A stretch of 64,000 nt of DNA from Virgibacillus sp. NKC19-3 (GCF_019837165.1 NZ_JAGYHC010000001.1:3844001-3908000); one strand, 5' to 3'; positions 43,419 to 51,492 are shown, counted from the first letter of the stretch. Notes: generated by a model not told the origin, from the sequence alone. Numbers and translations are program-made.

Positions 43419-44075
43419 TCACCCTTTCGAATGAGATGGAAAAATCGTATAAGACCATGAATAAATAAAATCGATAATAAAGATCAGCAACCATAATTGT
43501 GAAAATCCATAGATTATTTCGTTTGGATACGGCGTCTTAGCAACATTTTCAGTACCTTCCATGCTCATCCAAGACAAATCTGTTATGTAACGAAGAAATT
43601 GATCTATACTCCCTGACCCATATATCCATATTCCGATTTGAACAACAACAAAAACAATAAGATGTGCGATGGAACTCCAGCGATACTTCTTCGCCACATA
43701 CCGTGGATCTTTCTGTCTGTTCATGATCGCTATATCCTTATCCGTTAAGAGCTGCACATCACGCCATTCACCAATTTTCCCCCGCATCCACCGGTCCAGT
43801 TTCATAAAGTCAAAAATTCCGAATGTACATGCATAAATTACAAAAACGGTAATGACAATTTGAAACGTTGAAATTTCTCCAGTTTCCTGGTAAATCAGGA
43901 TAGCTAATATTGCTTCAAGCACTAGTAGTACGATAAAGAAAAGAATAAACAGGAGGCTAAGTCTACGTTTATCAAAGAAATAGCGTATAACACCGAAAAG
44001 AAGGAGAGAAACCGCCGAAAGCACTTCGACTATTACAAATATTTCCACCTGATAGGCGAACATTGTGTCCATCAT
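43419..44075 (-). CDS. Membrane protein of unknown function, first gene of the PadR operon
   Basis: 218 residues with five helices (about 8-30, 39-60, 69-90, 135-155 and 190-212). A conserved-looking cytoplasmic loop contains LTDKDIAIMNRQKDPRYVAK. No family recognised with certainty. Being first in the operon and joined to the ABC genes, it may be an accessory or immunity subunit. The ribosome site GGGAG with ATG 44075 is preferred to the ATG at 44093, which lies before it. Confidence 0.65.
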   Translation of the reverse strand: MMDTMFAYQVEIFVIVEVLSAVSLLLFGVIRYFFDKRRLSLLFILFFIVLLVLEAILAILIYQETGEISTFQIVITVFVIYACTFGIFDFMKLDRWMRGKIGEWRDVQLLTDKDIAIMNRQKDPRYVAKKYRWSSIAHLIVFVVVQIGIWIYGSGSIDQFLRYITDLSWMSMEGTENVAKTPYPNEIIYGFSQLWLLIFIIDFIYSWSYTIFPSHSKG

Positions 44076-44098
44076 AATATTGTTAACTCCCATCTATA

Positions 44099-44147
44099 TA
44101 CTGAGTATCTATTTACTGAGTATATAGATGCTACATAAAGAAGTCAA
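44099..44147 (-). promoter_or_regulatory. Promoter with twin PadR-type operators
   Basis: On the minus strand TTGACT (44147-44142) and TATACT (44124-44119) with a 17-bp spacer. TACTNAGTA palindromes occur at 44114-44122 (overlapping the -10) and 44099-44107 (just downstream), centres 15 bp apart. This layout is what a PadR repressor controlling its own operon would use. Confidence 0.7.
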
Positions 44148-44297
44148 TAGATGGTCTCAACAAACACACCCCCAAATCCTCACGCATTTCGATTCTAGTT
44201 ACAAAGAAAGGGCGGTGACAAAAATGGAAATAGAAAAGAGTTAAGATGTTTGTCCAACTGTTTTTGCTTTATGAACAATATGATAGTAACGCAAGAA
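44125..44297. other. Intergenic region before the REPs and cwlC
   Basis: Contains the -35 region of the PadR operon and no open frame with a ribosome site. The only structured elements are the two REPs that follow. Confidence 0.4.
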
Positions 44298-44388
44298 GGG
44301 ACGGAGGGACAGGAACATTGTCCCACATTTGTAAAAAATACCTTTTCCCTTAAGGCCTGTTGGGACAAGGGACCTGTCCCCATGTCCC
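44298..44388. repeat. REP pair (REPIN) in front of cwlC
   Basis: Copy 6 (44298-44325: GGGACGGAGGGACAGGAACA then TTGTCCC) and copy 7 (44362-44388: GGGACAAGGGACCTGTCCCC then ATGTCCC) face each other, 36 bp apart. Copy 7 ends 27 bp before the cwlC start, so any promoter must lie within or upstream of the pair. Confidence 0.8.
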
Positions 44389-44414
44389 ACAAAAAAAGAT
44401 TGGAGGAAGTATAA

Positions 44415-45215
44415 ATGAAACTTTATTTAGACCCTGGCCATGGTGGTTCGGATCCGGGAGCGCAAGGTAATGGAATGGAAGAAAAGGATGCGGTGTTAGA
44501 TATTGCCCGTCATTTAAGGGATATTCTAACAAATGATTATGAAGATGTGAATGTGATGATGAGTCGTTCCAACGACACCACAAAAAGCTTACAGGAGCGT
44601 ACCAATGAGGCTAATTCCTGGGGCGCGGATTACTTTTTGTCCATTCATTGTAATTCCTTTAATGGTTCAGCCCAAGGATATGAAGATTATATTTACAGCG
44701 ACCTGTCTGATTCTTCTCAGACTGCGGCATATCAGGATATTATGCATGATGAAATTACCAACGTCAATCAATTAAGCAACCGGGGTAAGCAAAAAGCGAA
44801 TTTCCACGTTTTACGGGAAACGTCTATGCCCGCGCTTTTAACAGAGAATGGGTTTATCGATAACGACCATGATGCAGCATTATTGCAGGAGCCATCATGG
44901 CGTCAGGAAGTTGCGCAAGGTCATGCGAATGGATTAGCGAGAGCATTTAATCTCAAGCGAAACGAAAATGAATCAGGGGCGGTTTTCAAGGTGATTGCCG
45001 GTTCCTTTCAGTCAAAAGAAAATGCAGAAGCCCAAGTAGATGTACTAAATTCAAATGGAATAGACGCCTTTGTTGATTCCATTACTATTTCGGGAAGTCA
45101 ATGGTACAGAGTGCAAGCTGGGTCCTTCTCTAATCGTGAAAACGCGGAGAATCACTTAAATACAGTTAAAAATGCCGGAATCGAAGACGCCTATATTGTC
45201 AGTGAAAACCAATAA
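44415..45215 (+). CDS. cwlC: N-acetylmuramoyl-L-alanine amidase, CwlC-like, with SPOR domain
   Basis: 266 residues. Amidase_3 domain (1-175): YLDPGHGGSDPGAQGNGMEE carries zinc ligands His9 and the Glu after it, FLSIHCNSFNG holds the third, and TENGFIDN the catalytic Glu. The C-terminal SPOR repeat region (about 185-266) has VFKVIAGSFQSKENAEAQVD and WYRVQAGSFSNRENAENHL. No signal peptide, as in Bacillus CwlC, a mother-cell lysis enzyme of late sporulation. The site is TTGGAGGAAG. A REPIN stands directly upstream. Confidence 0.9.
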   Translation: MKLYLDPGHGGSDPGAQGNGMEEKDAVLDIARHLRDILTNDYEDVNVMMSRSNDTTKSLQERTNEANSWGADYFLSIHCNSFNGSAQGYEDYIYSDLSDSSQTAAYQDIMHDEITNVNQLSNRGKQKANFHVLRETSMPALLTENGFIDNDHDAALLQEPSWRQEVAQGHANGLARAFNLKRNENESGAVFKVIAGSFQSKENAEAQVDVLNSNGIDAFVDSITISGSQWYRVQAGSFSNRENAENHLNTVKNAGIEDAYIVSENQ

Positions 45216-45248
45216 AAAGAGGAGCAGATACCCGAACGGGACAGGTAG

Positions 45249-45261
45249 CACCCGAAATTTG
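45249..45261. repeat. Copy of the shared motif CACCCGAAATTTG
   Basis: Reverse complement of 22847-22859, followed by GCCGTT, which matches the AACG(A/G)C flank there. Confidence 0.4.
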
Positions 45262-45320
45262 CCGTTTCCCTGAATAGATCCGAGAATTCTGCAAAGGATA
45301 GGGGAAAAGGAGGCGTATGG

Positions 45321-45761
45321 ATGAATCATATTAAGTTATTTGCCGTTAAATTTGGCGGAATGTTACTGATGTTGTATCTAATCCTTGGTTTGGGCTATGG
45401 CATGTCATTCGGCAACGTTTTCCTGATTTCATTAGTCTTAGGAATGGTTGCATATTTGGGAGACAGGCTTATATTGCCCAATATGAATAATACAGTCGCG
45501 ACCATTGCCGATTTTGCAACTGCGTTTCTGATCATTTATTTTATGAGTCTCGGCGTTACCATTGGCGAAGGATGGTTTATCGCTTCGTTTGTTGCAGCAG
45601 TAGGTATCTCTGTATTTGAGTACTTCTATCATAAATATTTCAAATCTGAATACAATGAAGTGTACCGCAACAAGCATAATGGACTACCCAAGGATACCAT
45701 CATGCAAACAGAAGCATCGGAAGAAACGTCTCCTTATGATCCTAAAAATAAAAACAAATAA
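45321..45761 (+). CDS. YndM family membrane protein (DUF2512)
   Basis: 146 residues with four helices (about 7-28, 30-50, 58-80, 85-105) and a hydrophilic C-terminal tail. The order of motifs HIKLFAVKFGGMLLMLYLIL, DRLILPNMNNTVATIADF and ASFVAAVGISVFEYFYHKYF is that of YndM/DUF2512. Small sporulation-linked membrane proteins of unknown role. GGAGGCGTATGG precedes ATG. Probably cotranscribed with cwlC. Confidence 0.82.
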   Translation: MNHIKLFAVKFGGMLLMLYLILGLGYGMSFGNVFLISLVLGMVAYLGDRLILPNMNNTVATIADFATAFLIIYFMSLGVTIGEGWFIASFVAAVGISVFEYFYHKYFKSEYNEVYRNKHNGLPKDTIMQTEASEETSPYDPKNKNK

Positions 45762-45778
45762 ATGCGCTATGTATAACA

Positions 45779-45812
45779 GAAGAGACCTCGGCCACCGGCA
45801 GGGTCTCTTCTT
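45779..45812. terminator. Bidirectional terminator between yndM and lrgB
   Basis: AGAAGAGACC (45779-45788) pairs with GGTCTCTTCT (45803-45812). Lies between convergent genes. Confidence 0.75.
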
Positions 45813-45817
45813 CCTAT

Positions 45818-46507
45818 TTACAAGAAAAACATAACCATCCAAGGTGCGATTACGGACACTACAATCGCACTCACCACCATAGCGATCGTACTGACCGATC
45901 CTTCCAATTGGCTGTGCTCCATTGCTGTAGCCGTTCCAATCGCATGACTGCCACTACCAATGCCAACGCCCCGCCCAATATAATGGTCCATCCGGGTATA
46001 CTTAAAAACCAATGAGCTAAGTGTAACCCCGCCAATGCCTGCAATCATCACGAATACTGCTGCCAAGGATGCCTCGCCCTCCAGTGTCGTTGCAACTTCC
46101 ATAGCAACAGGTGTTGTCACACTTTTTGGAGCAAGCGAATAAATAAGGAATTCCTCAAAGCCTACCCATTTTGCAAGCAGGATGCCAGACAAAATACCGA
46201 CCATGGCTCCAACAACCGTTCCTGTCAACACCGGTAACATCAATTTTTTAAGTGTCACACGCTGTTGGTAAAGTGGATAAGCTAACGCCACTACCGCTGG
46301 CCCAAGCAACTCATTTATCCAGTCACCACCAATCATATATGTCTCATAGGAGATATTAAATAGAAATAAAATACTGACGATAGCGATTGTGGCTATAATA
46401 ACTGGGGCCGTAAAGGTATAATTCCATCTCTGATGCACAGTCAGCCCAACCAAATAAAATATGAATGTACCAATAATAGCAGCGAGTGCAATGATAAAAT
46501 TAACCAT
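45818..46507 (-). CDS. lrgB: LrgB/CidB family membrane protein
   Basis: 229 residues, six to seven helices. The family core is SVTTPVAMEVATTLEGEASL (about 125-145) and GVGIGSGSHAIGTATAMEHS (about 180-200). The LrgAB pair is described as an antiholin-like system and, in Bacillus PftAB, as a pyruvate transporter. No LytTR regulator is adjacent. Its start overlaps lrgA by 8 bp. Confidence 0.9.
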   Translation of the reverse strand: MVNFIIALAAIIGTFIFYLVGLTVHQRWNYTFTAPVIIATIAIVSILFLFNISYETYMIGGDWINELLGPAVVALAYPLYQQRVTLKKLMLPVLTGTVVGAMVGILSGILLAKWVGFEEFLIYSLAPKSVTTPVAMEVATTLEGEASLAAVFVMIAGIGGVTLSSLVFKYTRMDHYIGRGVGIGSGSHAIGTATAMEHSQLEGSVSTIAMVVSAIVVSVIAPWMVMFFL

Positions 46508-46895
46508 GGTTTCTTTCCTCTCCTTGCAGCTGATTTCTTTCTTTCCTGCGCATCAAGCTTTGGCTGATATGCCCTGCAGTTACAATCACCAGCACCGTAC
46601 TTAGCAAAACAATAATGACGAGGAGGAAACCCTTCCCGGCAAAAAGGTCCACATAATTCATCACCCCTACCGTAGCAGGAATAAAAAATAAGGCTAAATG
46701 ATTAATAATCGCCCTCGCACCTTCATCGATCCAGGGCGCCTTTATCACACCTGTCATAAGCAAGACAAACAACAGGAGCATCCCGATCACACTTCCGGGT
46801 ATGAAAAGATTAAAATAGTGCGCAATCCCATTCCCTATCAAAAAAATACCATATAATATGGCAATATGAATAATTATTTTTAAACCAACACGCAT
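46500..46895 (-). CDS. lrgA: LrgA/CidA family holin-like protein
   Basis: 131 residues with four helices. Diagnostic: GIAHYFNLFIPGSVIGMLLLF, where the PGSV/IGM motif is the LrgA signature, and NHLALFFIPATVGVMNY. Partner of LrgB in the same operon. GGAGTG precedes ATG. A REP pair lies in its upstream region. Confidence 0.9.
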   Translation of the reverse strand: MRVGLKIIIHIAILYGIFLIGNGIAHYFNLFIPGSVIGMLLLFVLLMTGVIKAPWIDEGARAIINHLALFFIPATVGVMNYVDLFAGKGFLLVIIVLLSTVLVIVTAGHISQSLMRRKERNQLQGEERNHG

Positions 46896-46922
46896 ATGAG
46901 TTCACTCCAGTTTTCTTTAGCA

Positions 46923-47004
46923 GGGACAGGGGGACAGGTTCCTTGTCCCAACATCAGCAGCAAAAGGGGGACAATGTTCCTGTCCCTGTGTCCCACTGTG
47001 TCCC
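46923..47004. repeat. REP pair (REPIN) upstream of lrgA
   Basis: Copy 8 (46923-46949: GGGACAGG, then GGGGACAGGTTCCTTGTCCC) and copy 9 (46966-47004: GGGGGACAATGTTCCTGTCCC, then two CTGTGTCCC-like tails) face each other. Copy 9 has TGTT instead of AGGAA in its centre. Confidence 0.85.
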
Positions 47005-47171
47005 AATAAAACCTAGTATAGCAAAAAACGGACTTGTCTGAGTAGAATGGAACTGAAAAAATTATGCTGCGAGTGAATGAAAAGGCCTCCTGAACAGACG
47101 CACGGAAAGAATTAGAAGTCATTGGATTTTCTTAAATTGCCTTTTCTTATATGTAATTCAAACGAGCCTTC

Positions 47172-47630
47172 TTACTTCACCTTTCCCACCCCCAACGCCA
47201 AATGCCTCCAAAGGATATTTTCGACCAACTCACCTTGCTCCTCTTCGCAATCAATTATTAAAATAACTTCAGGATTTTTATCTTTTAAAAGCCGATTTCT
47301 CTTTTTAATGACCTTTTCCGTGAACAAACGAATTAGGAAACCCAGCGCAAATCCAATACTTGCACTAAGCAGCCCCCAATAAATAGGTCCCCATGCCAAT
47401 TCGAAACCGATACTTGTGCCTATAACGGCAAAAGCCGTTGCAAGTGCTACTCCAATATCGATAAGGGATGTACCATCAGAGGTATGAAGGCTATCAAATA
47501 ACTTCCGTTCCTCCATTCGATTGTCAAGAGGAATCGCATAAATACTTTCCTGCTTTATCCCTCTTTTTTCCAGGGTAGAAATGGCCATTTCTAAATATAC
47601 GTTATGATCAAAAATGGAAAATAGCTGCAT
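47172..47630 (-). CDS. Membrane-anchored protein of unknown function
   Basis: 152 residues: N-terminal soluble part (LFSIFDHNVYLEMAISTLEK) like a small stress-protein fold, two Gly/Ala-rich helices (about 60-78 and 84-102), then a cytoplasmic tail with EVILIIDCEEEQGELVENIL. This resembles the general-stress DUF1269/YflT-like architecture but I cannot name it. ATG 47630 is used; a GTG (47639) just upstream is possible. Follows the next gene with a 1-10 bp gap on the same strand. Confidence 0.6.
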   Translation of the reverse strand: MQLFSIFDHNVYLEMAISTLEKRGIKQESIYAIPLDNRMEERKLFDSLHTSDGTSLIDIGVALATAFAVIGTSIGFELAWGPIYWGLLSASIGFALGFLIRLFTEKVIKKRNRLLKDKNPEVILIIDCEEEQGELVENILWRHLALGVGKVK

Positions 47631-47640
47631 CGTTATCACT

Positions 47641-48423
47641 TCACTCTTTCTCTTTTCGGATTTGGAAATTAGGATGTTGATAGTTATCTTTTAAAAATTG
47701 CCGTTGCTCCTTCTCAAAAATCTTATTATTTTCGACCGCATACACGTAGGAATCGTAAACTGCAAATCCAAATATGGAAGGCAACATCAGGAGCCACTCA
47801 GGTTGTAGGACGGTTGTAGCCTGTCTTACTTCACCCATAATTAGAAGAACAACTGCGTCGAGGTAATGGGATAAATAAAAGAACACGATTCCCCAAATAA
47901 TCATAAAAAATGCCGTAATAATGCGATGATTATAGAGTTGCCCGAGTCCTGGAACAAATAGGGACCATATCACTGCCATCACTGGATTTCGCTTATCTAA
48001 GTAGTTAATTTCCAGTGCTCCTATACTAAATAATTTGAAACGATGTTCTTCACGGTCTGCCAGTATGTAAACGTTATTCATCTCCACCGTTGTTCGATGG
48101 CCATCCCAAATCCCGAAAAAGTAAACCGGCAAGTAAACCAAAAGCCATCTGGTGTCTACCACGTTAATGACCATATCAATATTCCCTTGAAACGAATACA
48201 TAATGGCCAAATTAATGTTTGCATTCATATTAACAACAACTTCCCAAACAAATAGAACAAACCCTCGTATATATTTTCCTAAAAACAAATGTCCAAATCC
48301 TGGGAAAGCAGCGCTCCACCACGCTACGATCGAGGGGCTTCTTAAATGGAGCTGCGTTGTACCAAGTGCGGTCATGTGGGCAATATATCGCCTGGCAGTA
48401 TTATCTTCGGTATATTTTTTCAA
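47641..48423 (-). CDS. Polytopic membrane protein of unknown function with two TM2-like halves
   Basis: 260 residues. Two similar hydrophobic halves: AWWSAAFPGFGHLFLGKYIR and VIWSLFVPGLGQLYNHRIIT, each an FPGFG/VPGLG turn between helices, as in TM2-like proteins that fold around a Gly-rich hairpin. An internal duplication is likely. The start TTG 48423 has AGGGG 8 nt upstream; it forms a two-gene unit with the following gene. Function unknown. Confidence 0.65.
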   Translation of the reverse strand: MKKYTEDNTARRYIAHMTALGTTQLHLRSPSIVAWWSAAFPGFGHLFLGKYIRGFVLFVWEVVVNMNANINLAIMYSFQGNIDMVINVVDTRWLLVYLPVYFFGIWDGHRTTVEMNNVYILADREEHRFKLFSIGALEINYLDKRNPVMAVIWSLFVPGLGQLYNHRIITAFFMIIWGIVFFYLSHYLDAVVLLIMGEVRQATTVLQPEWLLMLPSIFGFAVYDSYVYAVENNKIFEKEQRQFLKDNYQHPNFQIRKEKE

Positions 48424-48508
48424 TAAAATGACCCCTATTACGAAATTTATCTATCTTTTATAATCTTTCCTTTAAAAGAACGTTTATCCTAATACATGCA
48501 AATATGAA

Positions 48509-48568
48509 GGACAGGTTCCTTGTCCCATTCAACTGGTAACTGGGACAAGGAACCTGTCCCTGTGTCCC
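48509..48568. repeat. Perfect REPIN
   Basis: GGACAGGTTCCTTGTCCC (48509-48526) and its exact reverse complement GGGACAAGGAACCTGTCC (48542-48559) are 15 bp apart, with an extra CTGTGTCCC tail to 48568. This is the cleanest inverted REP pair in the window. Confidence 0.9.
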
Positions 48569-48624
48569 ATGTATATCTTTTATGGAAAAACATACCCTAA
48601 GGATTAATTCACATCTGAGGAAAG

Positions 48625-49158
48625 GTGACATGCTCGGACATGCAAATTATTGAAAGTCAACAACAGTTCGTCCAAATTCAAAACCACTATTTTTTTGAGT
48701 ATGTTCTATTCTCTTATCAGTGGTGGCTTCTGCTGCTTATTACTGTCGGTCTTTGGGTCTTTTGGGCAATCGTCGTGGATAAAAAAAGATGGAATGCTAT
48801 ATTGCTGGTCGGATTAATGGCGAGCATCATCGCGTTGCTGTTAGATGAACTAGGGCTTAACTTAACCTTATGGACATATGCCCACCAACTTGCGCCGTTT
48901 ACAAATAAACTACTCACCGTCGATATCGCCATCATTCCAGTAAGCTATATGCTCCTGTATCAATATGCTAGAAAATGGAGGCCCTACCTTATCACACTTG
49001 CCGCATTATCGCTGTTTGCCGTAATCATAGCCGAGCCCGTTTTTGAGTTATTAGATATTTACATCTTGCTTGGATGGGAGCATTGGTATTCTACACCGTT
49101 TTACTTTCTGATTGGTATTTTTGTGAAATGGTTCGGAGATAAAGTGGCTGGAGATTAA
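48625..49158 (+). CDS. CBO0543-type membrane protein
   Basis: About 177 residues with five helices. Features: FFEYVLFSYQWWLLLLITVG, LLLDELGLNLTLWTYAHQL, LTVDIAIIPVSYMLLYQY and FVKWFGDK, the ordering of the CBO0543 family found in Bacilli and Clostridia. Function unknown. GTG 48625 (after GAGG) or ATG 48640 may be the start. Convergent with metA across a shared terminator. Confidence 0.72.
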   Translation: MTCSDMQIIESQQQFVQIQNHYFFEYVLFSYQWWLLLLITVGLWVFWAIVVDKKRWNAILLVGLMASIIALLLDELGLNLTLWTYAHQLAPFTNKLLTVDIAIIPVSYMLLYQYARKWRPYLITLAALSLFAVIIAEPVFELLDIYILLGWEHWYSTPFYFLIGIFVKWFGDKVAGD

Positions 49159-49182
49159 GGGAATGAGCATATTCCATAACAA

Positions 49183-49215
49183 AAGCGAGTGGCAACATTC
49201 TTGCGCCACTCGCTT
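49183..49215. terminator. Bidirectional terminator
   Basis: AAGCGAGTGGC (49183-49193) pairs perfectly with GCCACTCGCTT (49205-49215). Serves the membrane protein gene and metA. Confidence 0.82.
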
Positions 49216-49223
49216 ATCCTAAG

Positions 49224-50138
49224 CTAATCCCATTGAAAAGGAGTTTGCTGGTATACATAGTAATTAAGCCAATTATAGAAAAGCAAATGTGTATGCGACC
49301 GCCATGTGTTCGGCGGCTGTTCGTTTGGATCATTGTTAGGAAAATAGTGCTCTGGAATGCTGGTATCGAGCCCTTTCTGATGATCGCGTTCATATTCCTC
49401 GGCAAGCGTATTCGCATCATATTCCAAATGGCCGGTAATCATAATATGTTTTTCATCGTTGGAAATGATGATAAACGCACCAGCCTCACGTGATGAGGAT
49501 AGCAACGTCAAGCGCGGATCCTTTTGAATGGCTTCTATTGAAATAGAGGTATACCTGGAATGCGGGGCACGAAAAACGTCGTCAAAACCACGCACCAGCT
49601 TTATTTTAGGACCAAACACATGATGCTCATAAATGCCGAATAATTTTTCCGGAAGCTCATATTTACCAATCCCATAATGATAATACAATGCAGCTTGGGC
49701 TCCCCAGCAAATATTCAAGACAGAGGTCACGTTTTCCTTCGTCCATTCCATGATCGCTGTTAATTCCCCCCAATAGTTTACATCTTCAAATGGCAAATGC
49801 TCAATGGGGGCTCCGGTAACAATCATCCCATCATACCGGCGACTTTTAACATTTTCAAAGGTTGTGTAGAATGTATCCAAATGGGATTTGCTAACATTTT
49901 TTGATTCATGAGTCCGCATTCTTAAGAAAGTAATATTAACCTGCAAGGGCGTATTGCCCAATAAACGCAAGAGCTGTAACTCTGTTCTTTCCTTTTCCGG
50001 CATTAAATTTAAAATGATAATGTTAAGTGGGCGAATGTCCTGCGTCTTTGCCCGGTCTTCATCCATAACAAATATTTTCTCTTGTTTTAATAATTCCGTC
50101 GCAGGTAACGCTCTCGGTATGTTTATAGGCACTGACAT
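49224..50138 (-). CDS. metA: Homoserine O-acyltransferase MetA, predicted acetyl-CoA type
   Basis: 304-residue class-I-glutamine-amidotransferase-like enzyme, first committed step of methionine synthesis. Catalytic Cys144 in [15 protein letters not shown], plus the downstream GIYEHHVF histidine region and the [14 protein letters not shown] motif. The specificity position after MIVTGAPI is Glu113, equivalent to Glu111 of the Bacillus cereus enzyme that uses acetyl-CoA; succinyl-CoA enzymes have Gly there. It should therefore be written as an O-acetyltransferase despite the usual succinyl label. It lies 67 bp after the MetE-like gene, probably under the same S-box. Confidence 0.9.
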   Translation of the reverse strand: MSVPINIPRALPATELLKQEKIFVMDEDRAKTQDIRPLNIIILNLMPEKERTELQLLRLLGNTPLQVNITFLRMRTHESKNVSKSHLDTFYTTFENVKSRRYDGMIVTGAPIEHLPFEDVNYWGELTAIMEWTKENVTSVLNICWGAQAALYYHYGIGKYELPEKLFGIYEHHVFGPKIKLVRGFDDVFRAPHSRYTSISIEAIQKDPRLTLLSSSREAGAFIIISNDEKHIMITGHLEYDANTLAEEYERDHQKGLDTSIPEHYFPNNDPNEQPPNTWRSHTHLLFYNWLNYYVYQQTPFQWD

Positions 50139-50205
50139 CTCCCCCTTCTGCGTTGGTATGCGATGAAAGAATATCCAACGTTTTCAATGAACCTCGGGCA
50201 CTTGT

Positions 50206-51318
50206 TTAATGCCACACTTCTTCAGCAATTTTTACTATATGGCGAATCTTATCCCATTGCTGATCTTCTGTTAAATTGTTACCTTCTTCAGTCGATGCAA
50301 AGCCACATTGCGGACTGAGACAAAGGTTATCATAGGATAGGTAACTGGCCGCCTCAGCAATCCGCTCTTTGACTAAATCTTTACGTTCCAGCTTTGGAAA
50401 TTTGGATGTAACTAAACCTAAAACAATATACAGATCGTCCCTGTTTATATGTTTCAGCGGTTCGAATCCACCGGAACGCGCGTCGTCAAATTCGAGAAAA
50501 AGTCCGTCAACATGAAGACCGCCGAATATCGTCTGTGATACCTTATCATACGGACCTGAACTGAAATAATGGGAACGGTAATTCCCCCGACAAATATGCA
50601 TGGTAACCAGAAGATCATCCGGACGTTCGGCTATCGATTCATTAATCACACGTTGACAAATTTTTTGCAATTCGAAAGGCTCATACCCTTTCCTGCGAAT
50701 CGATTGTTCTCCCTCTTCCGATAAAAAGGAAGCCCATGACGTATCATCAAGCTGTAAATAACGGCATCCAGCATTATAAAAGGCCTGAATCGCTTTTTTA
50801 TAGGCATTGATCAAATCCCTCAACAGATCCTCCATATCACCGTACACTTCATCATCAATCACCGCTCGCATGAAGAGCATATTCGGACTTGGAATGGACT
50901 GCTTGGCAACATGATAGTCGCCTACCTTCCCTCGCAAAAATTTGAAATGATCCAGAAAAGGATGATCTTCATTAAAATCAACGTTTCCGATGACACGAAT
51001 CCCGCGTGCTGTCGTTTCTATACCATCGAATTTCAAGCCTGTATCTGCTTCAAATCCTTCCACACCTGTTAGTTTTTCCAAGAAGTCAAAGTGCCACCAG
51101 GAACGACGAAATTCCCCATCCGTAATCGACGTCAGTCCTGCTGCCTTCTGCTTTTCAACAAGGTTGCTTATCTCTTCATCCTCGATGATACGCAACTGCT
51201 GGGCAGAAATCTCCCCTTTCGCTTTTTGGACTCTCGCCTGTTTAAGACGTTCCGGTCTTAGAAAACTACCTACATGGTCTGCTTTAAATGGCGCCTTGTG
51301 CTCTAATTTTGTTGTCAT
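50206..51318 (-). CDS. MetE-like cobalamin-independent methionine synthase family protein (YxjG/YxjH type)
   Basis: 370 residues, equal to the C-terminal catalytic domain of MetE (UROD/MetE superfamily). FKADHVGSFLRPERLKQAR at the start, RYLQLDDTSWASFL, TMHICRGNYR with zinc-type ligands His and Cys, and LCLSPQCGFAS with the second cysteine. Bacillus YxjG and YxjH are S-box regulated and probably transfer methyl from alternative donors to homocysteine. ATG 51318 follows AAAGGGAG by 8 nt. Directly downstream of the SAM riboswitch. Confidence 0.88.
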   Translation of the reverse strand: MTTKLEHKAPFKADHVGSFLRPERLKQARVQKAKGEISAQQLRIIEDEEISNLVEKQKAAGLTSITDGEFRRSWWHFDFLEKLTGVEGFEADTGLKFDGIETTARGIRVIGNVDFNEDHPFLDHFKFLRGKVGDYHVAKQSIPSPNMLFMRAVIDDEVYGDMEDLLRDLINAYKKAIQAFYNAGCRYLQLDDTSWASFLSEEGEQSIRRKGYEPFELQKICQRVINESIAERPDDLLVTMHICRGNYRSHYFSSGPYDKVSQTIFGGLHVDGLFLEFDDARSGGFEPLKHINRDDLYIVLGLVTSKFPKLERKDLVKERIAEAASYLSYDNLCLSPQCGFASTEEGNNLTEDQQWDKIRHIVKIAEEVWH

Positions 51319-51339
51319 TATATCTGCTCCCTTTAAATT

Positions 51340-51492
51340 AAAAAAGCTTCTTCGATGAAGAAGAAGCATTGTTATGCGATATCTTCTTATCTCCCAAGTT
51401 TCCTCAACTTGCTAGAAGTAGCACCTTGTTAACATAACAGGTTGCTGAAGCGTCATTGGGCTTAGTCCCTCAGCCTCTCTTAATAAGAATCA
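51340..51492 (-). promoter_or_regulatory. SAM-I (S-box) riboswitch with terminator
   Basis: On the minus strand the leader reads AAGAGAGGCTGAGGGACTAA, GCCCAATGACGCTTCAGCAACC, GGTGCTACTTCTAGCAA and GATAAGAAG, the ordered conserved blocks of the S-box aptamer (about 51381-51492). It is followed by terminator GCTTCTTC-loop-GAAGAAGC (51346-51367) and TTTTTT (51345-51340). High SAM would stabilise the aptamer, favour the terminator and switch off the MetE-like gene and metA. Confidence 0.95.
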
